Below, piece after piece: positions 55,141-63,309 of a DNA stretch of 64,000 nt. Each line of letters opens with the position of its first letter. Position 1 is the first letter of the stretch. Below the pieces are notes generated by a model that was given only the letters and a program-made list of their open reading frames with translations, was not told the DNA's origin and made no database searches. The position numbers and the translations under genes are program-made. Origin of the DNA: Neisseria perflava (lineage in GTDB: Bacteria > Pseudomonadota > Gammaproteobacteria > Burkholderiales > Neisseriaceae); assembly GCF_002863305.2 (NCBI RefSeq), contig NZ_CP136962.1, positions 1,736,001 through 1,800,000 on the forward strand. The letters run 5' to 3'.

Positions 55141-56358
55141 ATGACCGATTCTTCTGCCAAATTACCCAATTTGTGGCTGCTGATTGCCGCTGCCGCCTCC
55201 ATCCTGCTGATTACCATCGGCATGAGGATGACTTTAGGGCTTTTTGTCCTGCCCGTCGTCAACTCGACCGAATTGAGCATGACCCAGTTCAGCCTGATTA
55301 TTGCCGTGTTCCAATTGATGTGGGGCATATCGCAACCCTTGTCCGGCGCGTTGGCCGACCGTTTCGGCGCGTTTAAGGTTTTAGCCGGCGGTACGGTTCT
55401 GTTGATTGCCGCCTGTCTGATGGTGCCGCAAATGCCGACTTATTGGGGGCTGATGCTGGGTATCGGTTTATTGTTGGCATTCGGTACGGGTTCGGGCGGA
55501 TTTTCCATCATTATGGGACAGGTCGCCGCCAAAACGCCGCCTCATCGGCGCGGCTTGGCTTCCGGCTTGGTCAATGCAGGCGGGTCCGCAGGGCAATTTT
55601 TGTTCGCGCCGTTGGTTCAAGGTTTGATTACCCTACCCCATGTCGGCTGGACAGGGACATTTTATGTTTGGGCAGTCATTGCCATCTTGATTTTGCCGAT
55701 TTCTTGGTGGCTGGCCGGCGGCAAACATGCTTCTCACACCGTCCATACCGACAACGGCGGCCAAACCCTGAAGCAGGCCGTCTGCAAGGCTTTCGCCAAC
55801 CGCAGCTATATCTTGCTGCATTTGGGTTTCTTTACCTGCGGTTTCCACATCGCCTTTTTGGTTACCCACCTACCGACCGAAATTTCACTTTGCGGCCTCC
55901 CCGCTACGGTCGCTTCGACCTCCATTGCCATTATTGGTTTGGCAAACATCGCCGGCTGTATTTTTTCAGGCTGGTGTACCGGCAGATTTTTGGGCAAATA
56001 CGTCCTCTTCGGTTTATATGCTTCGCGTGTCGCCATGATATTGATTTATCTGGCCGCACCTAAAACCGATTTGAACTTCTATCTTTTCGCCGCCGGACTC
56101 GGTTTCACTTGGCTGGCAACCGTCGCCCCTACCGCCGCCATTACCGGCAAACTTTTCGGTACGCGCTACTTGGCCACCCTCTTCGGGTTGACCATGTTGA
56201 GCCACCAAATCGGCGGCTTTTTGGGTTCATACATCGGCGGCATCGTCATCACGCGCTTCAACGATTACGGCTGGATGTGGTACGCCGACGCAGTCTTGGC
56301 AGGCGCGGCCGCCCTGTTGAATTTACTGATTCATGAACGGAAAGCGGCTGCCGCCTGA
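55141..56358 (+). CDS. MFS transporter
   Basis: A 405-residue major-facilitator permease with 12 helices. The loop 2-3 signature is GALADRFGAFKVLAGGTVLL, and the helix 7 side shows GFFTCGFHIAFLVTHLPTEI. It resembles the OFA/oxalate-formate type (monocarboxylate) family, but the substrate cannot be told. A TGCTAGAAT extended -10-like site lies about 95 bases before the start. No neighbour suggests a pathway. Confidence 0.87.
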   Translation: MTDSSAKLPNLWLLIAAAASILLITIGMRMTLGLFVLPVVNSTELSMTQFSLIIAVFQLMWGISQPLSGALADRFGAFKVLAGGTVLLIAACLMVPQMPTYWGLMLGIGLLLAFGTGSGGFSIIMGQVAAKTPPHRRGLASGLVNAGGSAGQFLFAPLVQGLITLPHVGWTGTFYVWAVIAILILPISWWLAGGKHASHTVHTDNGGQTLKQAVCKAFANRSYILLHLGFFTCGFHIAFLVTHLPTEISLCGLPATVASTSIAIIGLANIAGCIFSGWCTGRFLGKYVLFGLYASRVAMILIYLAAPKTDLNFYLFAAGLGFTWLATVAPTAAITGKLFGTRYLATLFGLTMLSHQIGGFLGSYIGGIVITRFNDYGWMWYADAVLAGAAALLNLLIHERKAAAA

Positions 56359-56378
56359 CGCGGAAACCTTGACATTTC

Positions 56379-56408
56379 AAGGCCGTCTGAAACGTTTCAG
56401 ACAGCCTT
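56379..56408 (+). terminator. DUS hairpin after the MFS gene
   Basis: AAGGCCGTCTGAAAC pairs with GTTTCAGACAGCCTT; one base in the second arm has changed (G to A), leaving a single mismatch. Confidence 0.7.
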
Positions 56409-56461
56409 TGCCTTATTCCATTTTTTGTGTTTTATCCACAATCGATATTCCTATCCATTAT

Positions 56462-56490
56462 TTAACACTCTCTTACAAACCCGCTAAAAT
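56462..56490 (+). promoter_or_regulatory. Sigma-70 promoter of the ABC importer operon
   Basis: -35 TTAACA (56462-56467), 17-base spacer, -10 TAAAAT (56485-56490). Transcription would start about 25 bases before the first permease ATG at 56523. Confidence 0.7.
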
Positions 56491-56522
56491 ACTGCCTTTA
56501 TCATGCTGATTGTCTGACTCTG

Positions 56523-57182
56523 ATGAACTGGTCTTATCTGATCGATGCCATCCCTAAATTTGTCGATGCGGCAAAGCTGACGCTGGAATTGTCGGTATAT
56601 GGCGTCGTTTTGTCGTTGCTGTTCGGCCTGCCCGTTGCCGTGGTTACGGCATACCGCATCCGCCCCTTCTACGCATTGGCACGCGCCTATATCGAGCTGT
56701 CGCGCAATACGCCCCTGCTGATCCAATTGTTTTTCCTGTATTACGGCCTGCCGAAAATGGGCATTAAATGGGACGGTTTCACCTGCGGCGTAATCGCACT
56801 GGTTTTCTTGGGCGCAAGCTACATGGCGGAAGCCATCCGCGCCGGTATTTTGGCCGTCCCCAAAGGGCAGATCGAAGCGGGCAAGGCCATCGGTTTGAGC
56901 CGCTTTCAAGTGTTCCGCTATGTCGAATTGCCTCAAGCATGGGCGGTCGCCGTTCCCGCCATCGGCGCAAACGTATTGTTTTTGATGAAAGAAACATCTA
57001 TCGTCAGCGCGGTCGGCATTGCAGAATTGTTGTTCGTTACCAAAGACATCATCGGCATGGACTATAAAACCAACGAAGCCTTGTTCCTGCTGTTTGCCAG
57101 CTACCTGATCATCCTTCTACCCGTTTCGCTTCTGGCGCGCTGGGCAGAAAACCGCGTACGGAGTGCAAAATATGGTGTTTGA
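56523..57182 (+). CDS. Amino-acid ABC transporter permease 1
   Basis: A 219-residue polar amino-acid-type permease. The EAA loop is FLGASYMAEAIRAGILAVPKGQIEAGKAIGLSRFQVFRYVELPQAW, characteristic of His/Glu/Gln/cystine importers. Five membrane helices. Its last codons overlap the second permease start (57172), so both subunits are coupled and likely form a heterodimer. Confidence 0.92.
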   Translation: MNWSYLIDAIPKFVDAAKLTLELSVYGVVLSLLFGLPVAVVTAYRIRPFYALARAYIELSRNTPLLIQLFFLYYGLPKMGIKWDGFTCGVIALVFLGASYMAEAIRAGILAVPKGQIEAGKAIGLSRFQVFRYVELPQAWAVAVPAIGANVLFLMKETSIVSAVGIAELLFVTKDIIGMDYKTNEALFLLFASYLIILLPVSLLARWAENRVRSAKYGV

Positions 57183-57840
57183 CTGGCTGTTTGAAGGACA
57201 AAACGCGGCACGCTTGGGCGAAGGCTTGTTGCTGACGGCGCAGATTTCCCTGGTCTCCGTTGCCGCCTCCTGCGTATTGGGTACGCTGTTCGGCTTGGTT
57301 TTGCGTTCGCGCAACCGGCTCATCCGCTTTATCGGACGGTTTTATCTCGAAACCATCCGAATCGTGCCGATTTTGGTGTGGCTGTTCGGCCTGTATTTCG
57401 GCCTATCCGTCTGGACAGGCATCCACATCGACGGATTTTGGGTCTGCGTCTGGGTATTTACCATGTGGGGCATCGCCGAAATGGGCGATTTGGTCCGCGG
57501 CGCATTGGAATCGATTGAAAAACACCAGGTCGAATCAGGCCTAGCACTCGGCTTGAGCCGCGGGCAGGTATTCCGCTACATCGAGCTGCCGCAAAGCATC
57601 CGCCGCGTATTGCCCGGCGCCGTCAATCTGTTTACGCGCATGATCAAAACCAGCTCGCTCGCCTCCCTTATCGGCGTCATCGAAGTCGTCAAAGTCGGCC
57701 AGCAAATCATCGAAAACTCGCTGCTGACGCAACCCAATGCTTCATTTTGGGTTTACGGCCTGATTTTTATGCTGTATTTCTTCTGTTGCTGGCCGCTGTC
57801 GCTGCTGGCGGCAAAACTTGAACAAAAATGGGAACACTGA
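57172..57840 (+). CDS. Amino-acid ABC transporter permease 2
   Basis: A 222-residue permease starting at the ATG at 57172, which has GGAG eight bases upstream; a GTG at 57163 is the alternative. The EAA loop is WGIAEMGDLVRGALESIEKHQVESGLALGLSRGQVFRYIELPQSI. It overlaps the previous gene by 11 bases and is followed by the ATPase gene after one base. Confidence 0.92.
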   Translation: MVFDWLFEGQNAARLGEGLLLTAQISLVSVAASCVLGTLFGLVLRSRNRLIRFIGRFYLETIRIVPILVWLFGLYFGLSVWTGIHIDGFWVCVWVFTMWGIAEMGDLVRGALESIEKHQVESGLALGLSRGQVFRYIELPQSIRRVLPGAVNLFTRMIKTSSLASLIGVIEVVKVGQQIIENSLLTQPNASFWVYGLIFMLYFFCCWPLSLLAAKLEQKWEH

Positions 57841-57841
57841 C

Positions 57842-58573
57842 ATGGCTTTACTGAGCATCCGCAACCTGCACAAACAATACGGCAACGTAACCGCCATTCA
57901 ATCCTTAGACTTGGACTTGGAAAAAGGCGAAGTCATCGTACTGTTGGGCCCGTCCGGCTGCGGCAAATCCACCCTCCTGCGCTGCGTAAACGGTTTGGAG
58001 CCGCACCAAGGCGGCAGCATCGTGATGGACAGTGTCGGCGAATTCGGCAAAGACGTTTCCTGGCAAACCGCCCGGCAAAAAGTCGGTATGGTTTTTCAAA
58101 GCTATGAACTGTTTGCCCACATGACCGTCATCGAAAACATTCTCTTAGGCCCGGTGAAAGTACAAAACCGCAACCGTGCCGAAGCAGAGGCACAAGCCGA
58201 CAAACTGTTGGAACGCGTCGGCCTGCTCGACCGCAAAAACGCCTATCCGCGCGAACTCTCCGGCGGCCAGAAACAACGCATCGCCATTGTCCGCGCCCTG
58301 TGCCTGAATCCGGAAGTCATCCTGCTGGACGAAATCACCGCCGCACTCGACCCCGAAATGGTGCGCGAAGTCTTGGAAGTGGTTTTAGAACTCGCCCATG
58401 AAGGCATGAGCATGCTCATCGTAACCCATGAAATGGGGTTTGCCCGCAAAGTTGCCGACCGCATCGTCTTCATGGACAAAGGCGGCATCGTCGAATCGTC
58501 CGACCCCGAAACCTTCTTCTCCGCCCCCAAAAGCGAACGCGCCCGCCAATTCTTGGCAGGCATGGACTACTGA
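57842..58573 (+). CDS. Amino-acid ABC transporter ATP-binding protein
   Basis: A 243-residue ATPase from the ATG at 57842 (MALLSIRNLHKQYGNV). Walker A VLLGPSGCGKSTLLRCVNGLE, Q-loop MVFQSYELFAHMTV, signature ELSGGQKQRIAIVRAL, Walker B VILLDEITAALDP, H-loop LIVTHEMGFA. This is the standard polar amino-acid type. It powers the two permeases. One base separates it from the preceding gene. Confidence 0.96.
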   Translation: MALLSIRNLHKQYGNVTAIQSLDLDLEKGEVIVLLGPSGCGKSTLLRCVNGLEPHQGGSIVMDSVGEFGKDVSWQTARQKVGMVFQSYELFAHMTVIENILLGPVKVQNRNRAEAEAQADKLLERVGLLDRKNAYPRELSGGQKQRIAIVRALCLNPEVILLDEITAALDPEMVREVLEVVLELAHEGMSMLIVTHEMGFARKVADRIVFMDKGGIVESSDPETFFSAPKSERARQFLAGMDY

Positions 58574-58582
58574 TTTTATTTT

Positions 58583-58613
58583 CAGGCCATCCGAACCCTT
58601 TTTCAGACGGCCT
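58583..58613 (+). repeat. Degenerate DUS hairpin inside the ABC operon
   Basis: CAGGCCATCCGAAC faces TTTTTCAGACGGCCT; the left arm has two changes from the DUS. It sits between the ATPase and binding-protein genes and could reduce but not stop read-through, giving excess binding protein only if a separate promoter exists. Confidence 0.5.
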
Positions 58614-58648
58614 CCACTTTCAACCAAACATTTGAAAAGGAAACACTT

Positions 58649-59503
58649 ATGCAATTGAATGCCAAATTCAAAGCCCTCCTCGCCTCCGCCGCCATCGCCG
58701 TCGGCCTGACTGCTTGCGGAGGCGGCTCCGGCGATGCCCAATCTTCACAAAATAGCGGCGCGGCAACCGTTGCCTCCATCAAAGAAAAAGGCGTCATCCG
58801 TATCGGCGTATTCGGCGACAAGCCTCCGTTCGGCTATGTTGACGCCAACGGTAAAAACCAAGGCTTTGACGTTGAAATCGCCAAAGACCTGGCCAAAGAC
58901 CTGCTCGGCAGCCCCGACAAAGTCGAATTCGTCCTGACCGAGGCCGCAAACCGCGTCGAATACGTCCGTTCCGGCAAAGTCGACCTCATCCTCGCCAACT
59001 TCACCAAAACACCCGAACGCGCCGAAGCCGTCGATTTCGCCGATCCTTACATGAAAGTGGCCTTGGGCGTGGTTTCCCCCAAAGACAAACCGATTACCGA
59101 CGTTGCGCAATTGAAAGACCAAACCCTTCTGGTCAACAAAGGCACCACCGCCGATGCCTTCTTCACCAAAAACCATCCTGAAGTCAAACTGCTGAAATTC
59201 GACCAAAATACCGAAACCTTCGACGCACTGAAAGACGGCCGCGGCGTAGCACTCGCCCACGACAACGCCCTGCTGTGGGCCTGGGCAAAAGAAAACCCAA
59301 ATTTTGAAGTTGCCATCGGCAACCTCGGCCCTGCCGAATTCATCGCCCCGGCTGTTCAAAAAGGCAACACCGACCTCCTGAACTGGGTCAACGGCGAAAT
59401 CGCCGCCATGAAAAAAGACGGCCGTCTGAAAGCCGCCTATGAAAAAACCCTCTTGCCTGTGTATGGCGAGAAAGTCAAACCGGAAGAATTGTTGGCGGAA
59501 TAA
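58649..59503 (+). CDS. Amino-acid ABC transporter substrate-binding lipoprotein
   Basis: A 284-residue lipoprotein: signal MQLNAKFKALLASAAIAVGLTAC with lipobox GLTAC, then GGGSGDAQSSQ. The mature domain is a family 3 solute-binding protein: IKEKGVIRIGVFGDKPPFGYVDANGKNQGFDVEIAKDLAK and RVEYVRSGKVDLILANFTKTPERAEAVDFADPYM. The family binds polar amino acids; cystine or cysteine is likely from the sequence type, but not proven. It completes the importer. An AAAGGAAACACTT ribosome region precedes. Confidence 0.92.
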   Translation: MQLNAKFKALLASAAIAVGLTACGGGSGDAQSSQNSGAATVASIKEKGVIRIGVFGDKPPFGYVDANGKNQGFDVEIAKDLAKDLLGSPDKVEFVLTEAANRVEYVRSGKVDLILANFTKTPERAEAVDFADPYMKVALGVVSPKDKPITDVAQLKDQTLLVNKGTTADAFFTKNHPEVKLLKFDQNTETFDALKDGRGVALAHDNALLWAWAKENPNFEVAIGNLGPAEFIAPAVQKGNTDLLNWVNGEIAAMKKDGRLKAAYEKTLLPVYGEKVKPEELLAE

Positions 59504-59585
59504 ACCGACTATTTTCTCGGCAAAAAGTCACTTTCCCGTATTTCAGCCATCCGATTTGTGATTGATTTAAACAAATATCATATCT

Positions 59586-59637
59586 AACAACAGGTCGTCT
59601 GAACGTGTTATCGATACCTTCAGACGGCCTGTTGTTT
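59586..59637 (+). terminator. DUS hairpin ending the ABC operon, left arm with GTC variant
   Basis: AACAACAGGTCGTCTGAA (59586-59603) and TTCAGACGGCCTGTTGTT (59620-59637) pair with one T:G pair, then TAAAAA. The longer stem uses extra flanking bases. Confidence 0.75.
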
Positions 59638-59715
59638 AAAAACGAATAACATGATAACCTTTTAATAACGGATGAAATAATTCGTCCGATATTTCTACAA
59701 AGCAAAAAGGAAACT

Positions 59716-60174
59716 ATGATGAACCGTCGTCAATTTATCGGCAGCGCCGCTGCTGTCTCTCTCACCGCCGCCGCTTCTTTTGCCCGTGCTCACGACCATG
59801 CACACCACGCCGGTCATGCTGGTCACGCGCACTCTGCACCGCGCGCCTACGAAGCTGCGCGCAAAGCAGCCGCACATTGCGTTGAAGCCGGCCAAATCTG
59901 CTTGGCGCACTGCATTGCCCTGTTGAGCTCCGGCGATACTTCCATGAAAGACTGTGCAACCGGCGTTAACCAAATGTTGGCACTGTGTGGCACATTGCAA
60001 AACCTCGCTGCCCAAAATTCACGCCTGACCCCGTCTTTGGCAAAAGTGTGCATCGAAGCCTGCAAACAATGTGCTGCCGCCTGCAAAGAACACGCCGGCC
60101 ACCACGCTGAATGCAAAGCCTGCTACGAATCTTGCTTGGCTTGCATTAAAGAATGCGAAAAAATTGCTGCTTAA
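59716..60174 (+). CDS. Csp-type copper storage protein with Tat signal
   Basis: A 152-residue protein. The N-terminus MMNRRQFIGSAAAVSLTAAASFARA is a twin-arginine signal (RRQF). After it comes a His cluster (HDHAHHAGHAGHAHS) and then a four-helix-bundle sequence with fourteen cysteines in the CxxxC / CxxC patterns of the Csp1 family, e.g. AHCVEAGQICLAHC, IEACKQCAAACKEHAGHHAECKACYESCLAC. Csp proteins bind many Cu(I) ions in the bundle core. Export by Tat would place it in the periplasm. It is a single-gene unit with its own terminator. Confidence 0.9.
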   Translation: MMNRRQFIGSAAAVSLTAAASFARAHDHAHHAGHAGHAHSAPRAYEAARKAAAHCVEAGQICLAHCIALLSSGDTSMKDCATGVNQMLALCGTLQNLAAQNSRLTPSLAKVCIEACKQCAAACKEHAGHHAECKACYESCLACIKECEKIAA

Positions 60175-60184
60175 TCAATATTAA

Positions 60185-60215
60185 AAAAGGCCGTCTGAAT
60201 TTCAGACGGCCTTTT
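60185..60215 (+). terminator. DUS hairpin after the copper storage gene
   Basis: AAAAGGCCGTCTGAA (60185-60199) and TTCAGACGGCCTTTT (60201-60215) pair almost without a loop, followed by ATTTTGC. Confidence 0.85.
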
Positions 60216-60235
60216 ATTTTGCTATTTTGTTTACG

Positions 60236-60769
60236 CTATTCGGCTGCAAGCTCTTGCTCATCCAGCAGTTTTTTCCGAACAATCGCAGGGTTGCCCGCAG
60301 CCACGCAATAAGGCGGCACATCTTTGGTAACCACCGAACCTGCGCCGATTACCGCGCCCTTACCGATGGTAACGCCGCCCATGATAATCGCACGCCGACC
60401 AATCCAGACATCGTCTTCAATCACAATCGGGTGGATGTCTGTATAGCCTTCAAAGCGGCGGGTTTCAGGGTTGAATTTGTGGTTGGTCGAATAAAACAGG
60501 CATTCCGGCCCCATCATCACGTTCTTGCCGAGGGTCAGGCCGTGGCAGATTTCGCAATTGACGCCGATACCCGAATTGTCGCCGATTACCGTATCCGGAA
60601 AAACATATCCGCCTTTTTCAATATTGACGTTTTTGCCGATGTTTGGGGAAATACACGCAGCCAAAGCGGCACGGAATTTTTGCGCAATTCTGCCGAATGG
60701 TTTGCAATAAGACGGAGGCAACATTCCTCCCCAAACACGCAAAATGCACGTCAATATCCTTTTCCACAT
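60236..60769 (-). CDS. Hexapeptide-repeat acetyltransferase
   Basis: A 177-residue protein beginning at the ATG at 60769 (AGGAGA eight bases upstream); an earlier TTG at 60793 is rejected. The second half has the left-handed beta-helix repeats: IGKNVNIEKGGYVFPDTVIGDNSGIGVNCEICHGLTLGKNVMMGPECLF and VIEDDVWIGRRAIIMGGVTIGKGAVIGAGSVVTKDVPPYCVAAGNPAIVRKK. This fits the serine/maltose/virginiamycin-type O-acetyltransferases. The acceptor is unknown; sugar or cell-envelope acetylation is possible. N-terminal residues 1-30 are hydrophobic, so it may be membrane-associated. Confidence 0.87.
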   Translation of the reverse strand: MWKRILTCILRVWGGMLPPSYCKPFGRIAQKFRAALAACISPNIGKNVNIEKGGYVFPDTVIGDNSGIGVNCEICHGLTLGKNVMMGPECLFYSTNHKFNPETRRFEGYTDIHPIVIEDDVWIGRRAIIMGGVTIGKGAVIGAGSVVTKDVPPYCVAAGNPAIVRKKLLDEQELAAE

Positions 60770-61050
60770 TAATTCCGTCTCCTGTTCGTACAAGCGTAAA
60801 TATTATTCAGACTATTATTCTTCTTAAAGTTTCACATCTAGAGGAGGTTTTACATCCTCTTTTCAGTTAGATTACAGCCCGATTACACAACATTTGGTTT
60901 GAAACTCTATTCTAAACTGTTCTCGCCTGTTGCGAAACTGCTCTGCATACAAAATATCCTCTTGACGAAACAGCCAAAAATAGCGAAAATTCCACGCTTA
61001 ACTGAAGTACAGGCAAAACCCCTGTGCCCGCTTAATCGAAAGGAAATCAA

Positions 61051-61266
61051 ATGAAACAAGGTATTCACCCGAACTACCACGAAATCAACGTTACCTGCTC
61101 TTGCGGCAACAAATTCGTGACCAAATCCGCAATGGAAAAAGACAGCTTCAACGTTGAGGTTTGCTCTCTGTGCCACCCTTTCTACACCGGTACTCAAAAA
61201 ATCGTCGACACTACCGGTCGCGTGGACAAATTCAACAACAAATTCGGCAACCTGTTCAAACGCTAA
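61051..61266 (+). CDS. rpmE: 50S ribosomal protein L31 (zinc-binding type)
   Basis: A 71-residue protein: [23 protein letters not shown] and [38 protein letters not shown]. Both cysteine pairs are present, so this is the C+ form of L31 that carries zinc; the C- paralogue used under zinc shortage would be elsewhere. AAAGGAAATCAA precedes the start. Confidence 0.97.
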   Translation: MKQGIHPNYHEINVTCSCGNKFVTKSAMEKDSFNVEVCSLCHPFYTGTQKIVDTTGRVDKFNNKFGNLFKR

Positions 61267-61279
61267 TTGCCGCTTTGTC

Positions 61280-61307
61280 AAAAAGACTGCTTCGTGCAGT
61301 CTTTTTT
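61280..61307 (+). terminator. rpmE terminator
   Basis: AAAAAGACTGC pairs with GCAGTCTTTTT across TTCGT, followed by a T. It lies 14 bases after the stop codon. Confidence 0.88.
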
Positions 61308-61314
61308 GCATTCA

Positions 61315-61347
61315 GGCCGTCTGAAATATTTCTGTCAGACGGCCTGA
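61315..61347. repeat. DUS inverted repeat downstream of rpmE terminator
   Basis: AGGCCGTCTGAAA and TGTCAGACGGCCT face each other directly after the rpmE terminator, a second hairpin with imperfect arms. Confidence 0.65.
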
Positions 61348-61502
61348 GCTTTTTGTCGTCAACCGAATACCATATCATTCCAAACACCCGATAAAAACGA
61401 GCCGTAAGCATTATTTTACGAAGCCCTCCAGTCTGGCATATCGCGCAAACCCGTCAAACCCTGTACCATTGCTATTCAAACCAACCGTTTTTTTGACCTT
61501 CC

Positions 61503-63161
61503 ATGCTGACTTACACACCGCCCGATCCGCGCCGCCCCCAAAAAACCCATGAAAAACCATGGCTACTGCTGCTGATGGCTTTTGCCTGGCTGTGGCCGGG
61601 CGTGTTCTCGCATGACTTGTGGAACCCTGCCGAACCCTCCCTCTTTACCGCCTCCGAATCCATGAAAAACGGCGGCAGCCTGCTGGTTGCACAAATCTTC
61701 GGCCAACCCGACTTTACTATCTCCCCTGCTTTTTTGTGGGTGGCAACCGCATTCCAAACCCTGTTTTCGCCTTGGGCAGCCGATGCCTATGATGCCGCGC
61801 GTTTTGCCGGCGTGGTATTCACCGCCATCGGACTGACCGCCTGCGGTTTTGCCGGTTTCAATTTTCTCGGCAGACACCATGGCCGCAGCGTTGTCTTAAT
61901 CCTTATAGGCAGCATCGGTTTACTGCCCATCGCCCACTTCCTCAATCCCATGTCGGCCGCTTTTGCCGCGTTTGGATTGATTCTGTGCGGCTTTTCACTG
62001 GCACGCCGCCGCGTCATTATCGCCATTTTGCTGTTGTGCGGCGGCTGGGTTTTACTCTCCCTTTCCTCAGGCTATCTGCTGACCGCGGCCATGATTTTTT
62101 TGGCACTTGCCCTGTCGTTCCATTCCACTTGGCAGAGCAAACGCTATCTGCTGACCCTGATTGGTGCCATCATCGTTTCCCTGCCCCTGCTGATTCTGTA
62201 TCCGCTGGTTTTATCAAAAACCAATCCAGAATGGTTTGAGGTTTGGTTCAACCATTATTCCTTAGGCGTATTCGGCGGCTTCCATCAGATTCAGACGGCC
62301 TTCAACCTGCCCTATTATCTGAAAAACCTGCTGTGGTTTGCCCTGCCTGCCTGGCCGCTGGCTGCATGGACGCTCAGCCGCACGCGTATCCACGATAAAA
62401 ACTGGGGCATTCTGAGCCTGTCGTGGCTGGTTATCATGACAGCCCTGCTCACCATCAACCCGCAACGCCTGCAAGACAACCTCGTTTGGCTGTTGCCGCC
62501 GCTCGCCCTGCTCGGTGCGGCACAACTGGACGGCCTGCGTCGCGGCGCAGCAGCATTTATCAACTGGTTCGGCATCATGGCATTCGGTCTGATTGCCGTC
62601 TTCCTGTGGCTGGGCTTCTTCGCCATGAACTACGGCTGGCCTGCCAAACTGGCCGAACGCGCCGCCTATTTCAGCCCATATTACATCCCCAACATCGACC
62701 CAATTCCGATGACTGTCGCCCTGCTGTTTACCCCATTGTGGCTTTGGGCAATTACGCGTAAAAACATCCGCGGCCGCCAAGCCGTAACCAACTGGGCAGC
62801 CGGCGTTACCTTGGCCTGGGCCTTGCTGATGACCCTGTTTTTACCATGGCTCAACGCCGCCAAAAGCCATGCGCCGGTGGTACACCAAATGGAAGCCGCG
62901 CTTTCTTCCGAATTGAAACAGAAACTTTCAGACGGCCTCGAATGTATCAGCATCGACGGCCAAGACCAGCGCACACGAATCGCGTGGACACAATACAGCC
63001 ATATTAAAACCACGACCGACAACCCGTCCTGCCGCTACCGCCTCATCCGCCAAGCCGCCAACATCGGCGCACCTTCGGGTTGGCAAACCTTGTGGCAAGG
63101 CGCAAGACCGCGTAACAAAGCCGAGACTTTCCTATTACTGGAAAAAACTGCGGCACAATAA
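61503..63161 (+). CDS. GT39-like (ArnT/PMT-type) membrane glycosyltransferase
   Basis: A 552-residue protein with about 12 membrane helices. The first outer loop carries the conserved acidic residues (HDLWNPAEPSLFTASESM) like the first loop of ArnT/PMT GT-C enzymes, where D/E-x residues are catalytic. The C-terminal ~100 residues are soluble and periplasmic (SIDGQDQRTRIAWTQYSHIKTTTDNPSCRYRLIRQ). It would move a sugar from a lipid carrier to an acceptor in the periplasm; target unknown. No neighbouring sugar genes. Confidence 0.83.
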   Translation: MLTYTPPDPRRPQKTHEKPWLLLLMAFAWLWPGVFSHDLWNPAEPSLFTASESMKNGGSLLVAQIFGQPDFTISPAFLWVATAFQTLFSPWAADAYDAARFAGVVFTAIGLTACGFAGFNFLGRHHGRSVVLILIGSIGLLPIAHFLNPMSAAFAAFGLILCGFSLARRRVIIAILLLCGGWVLLSLSSGYLLTAAMIFLALALSFHSTWQSKRYLLTLIGAIIVSLPLLILYPLVLSKTNPEWFEVWFNHYSLGVFGGFHQIQTAFNLPYYLKNLLWFALPAWPLAAWTLSRTRIHDKNWGILSLSWLVIMTALLTINPQRLQDNLVWLLPPLALLGAAQLDGLRRGAAAFINWFGIMAFGLIAVFLWLGFFAMNYGWPAKLAERAAYFSPYYIPNIDPIPMTVALLFTPLWLWAITRKNIRGRQAVTNWAAGVTLAWALLMTLFLPWLNAAKSHAPVVHQMEAALSSELKQKLSDGLECISIDGQDQRTRIAWTQYSHIKTTTDNPSCRYRLIRQAANIGAPSGWQTLWQGARPRNKAETFLLLEKTAAQ

Positions 63162-63209
63162 ATCCGTGACACTAGCCATAAAGCTGAATATTCCTGCTAC
63201 ATTCAAATA

Positions 63210-63251
63210 AAAGGCCGTCTGAAAGAACTTTTATCCTTTCAGACGGCCTTT
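63210..63251 (+). terminator. DUS hairpin after the GT39-like gene
   Basis: AAAGGCCGTCTGAAAG and CTTTCAGACGGCCTTT pair across a loop of about ten bases. Confidence 0.8.
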
Positions 63252-63309
63252 GACTTACTTTAACGCCGCTTCCCGTACAATGGCCCTTTTCCCTTATCTG
63301 CCTAAAAAC

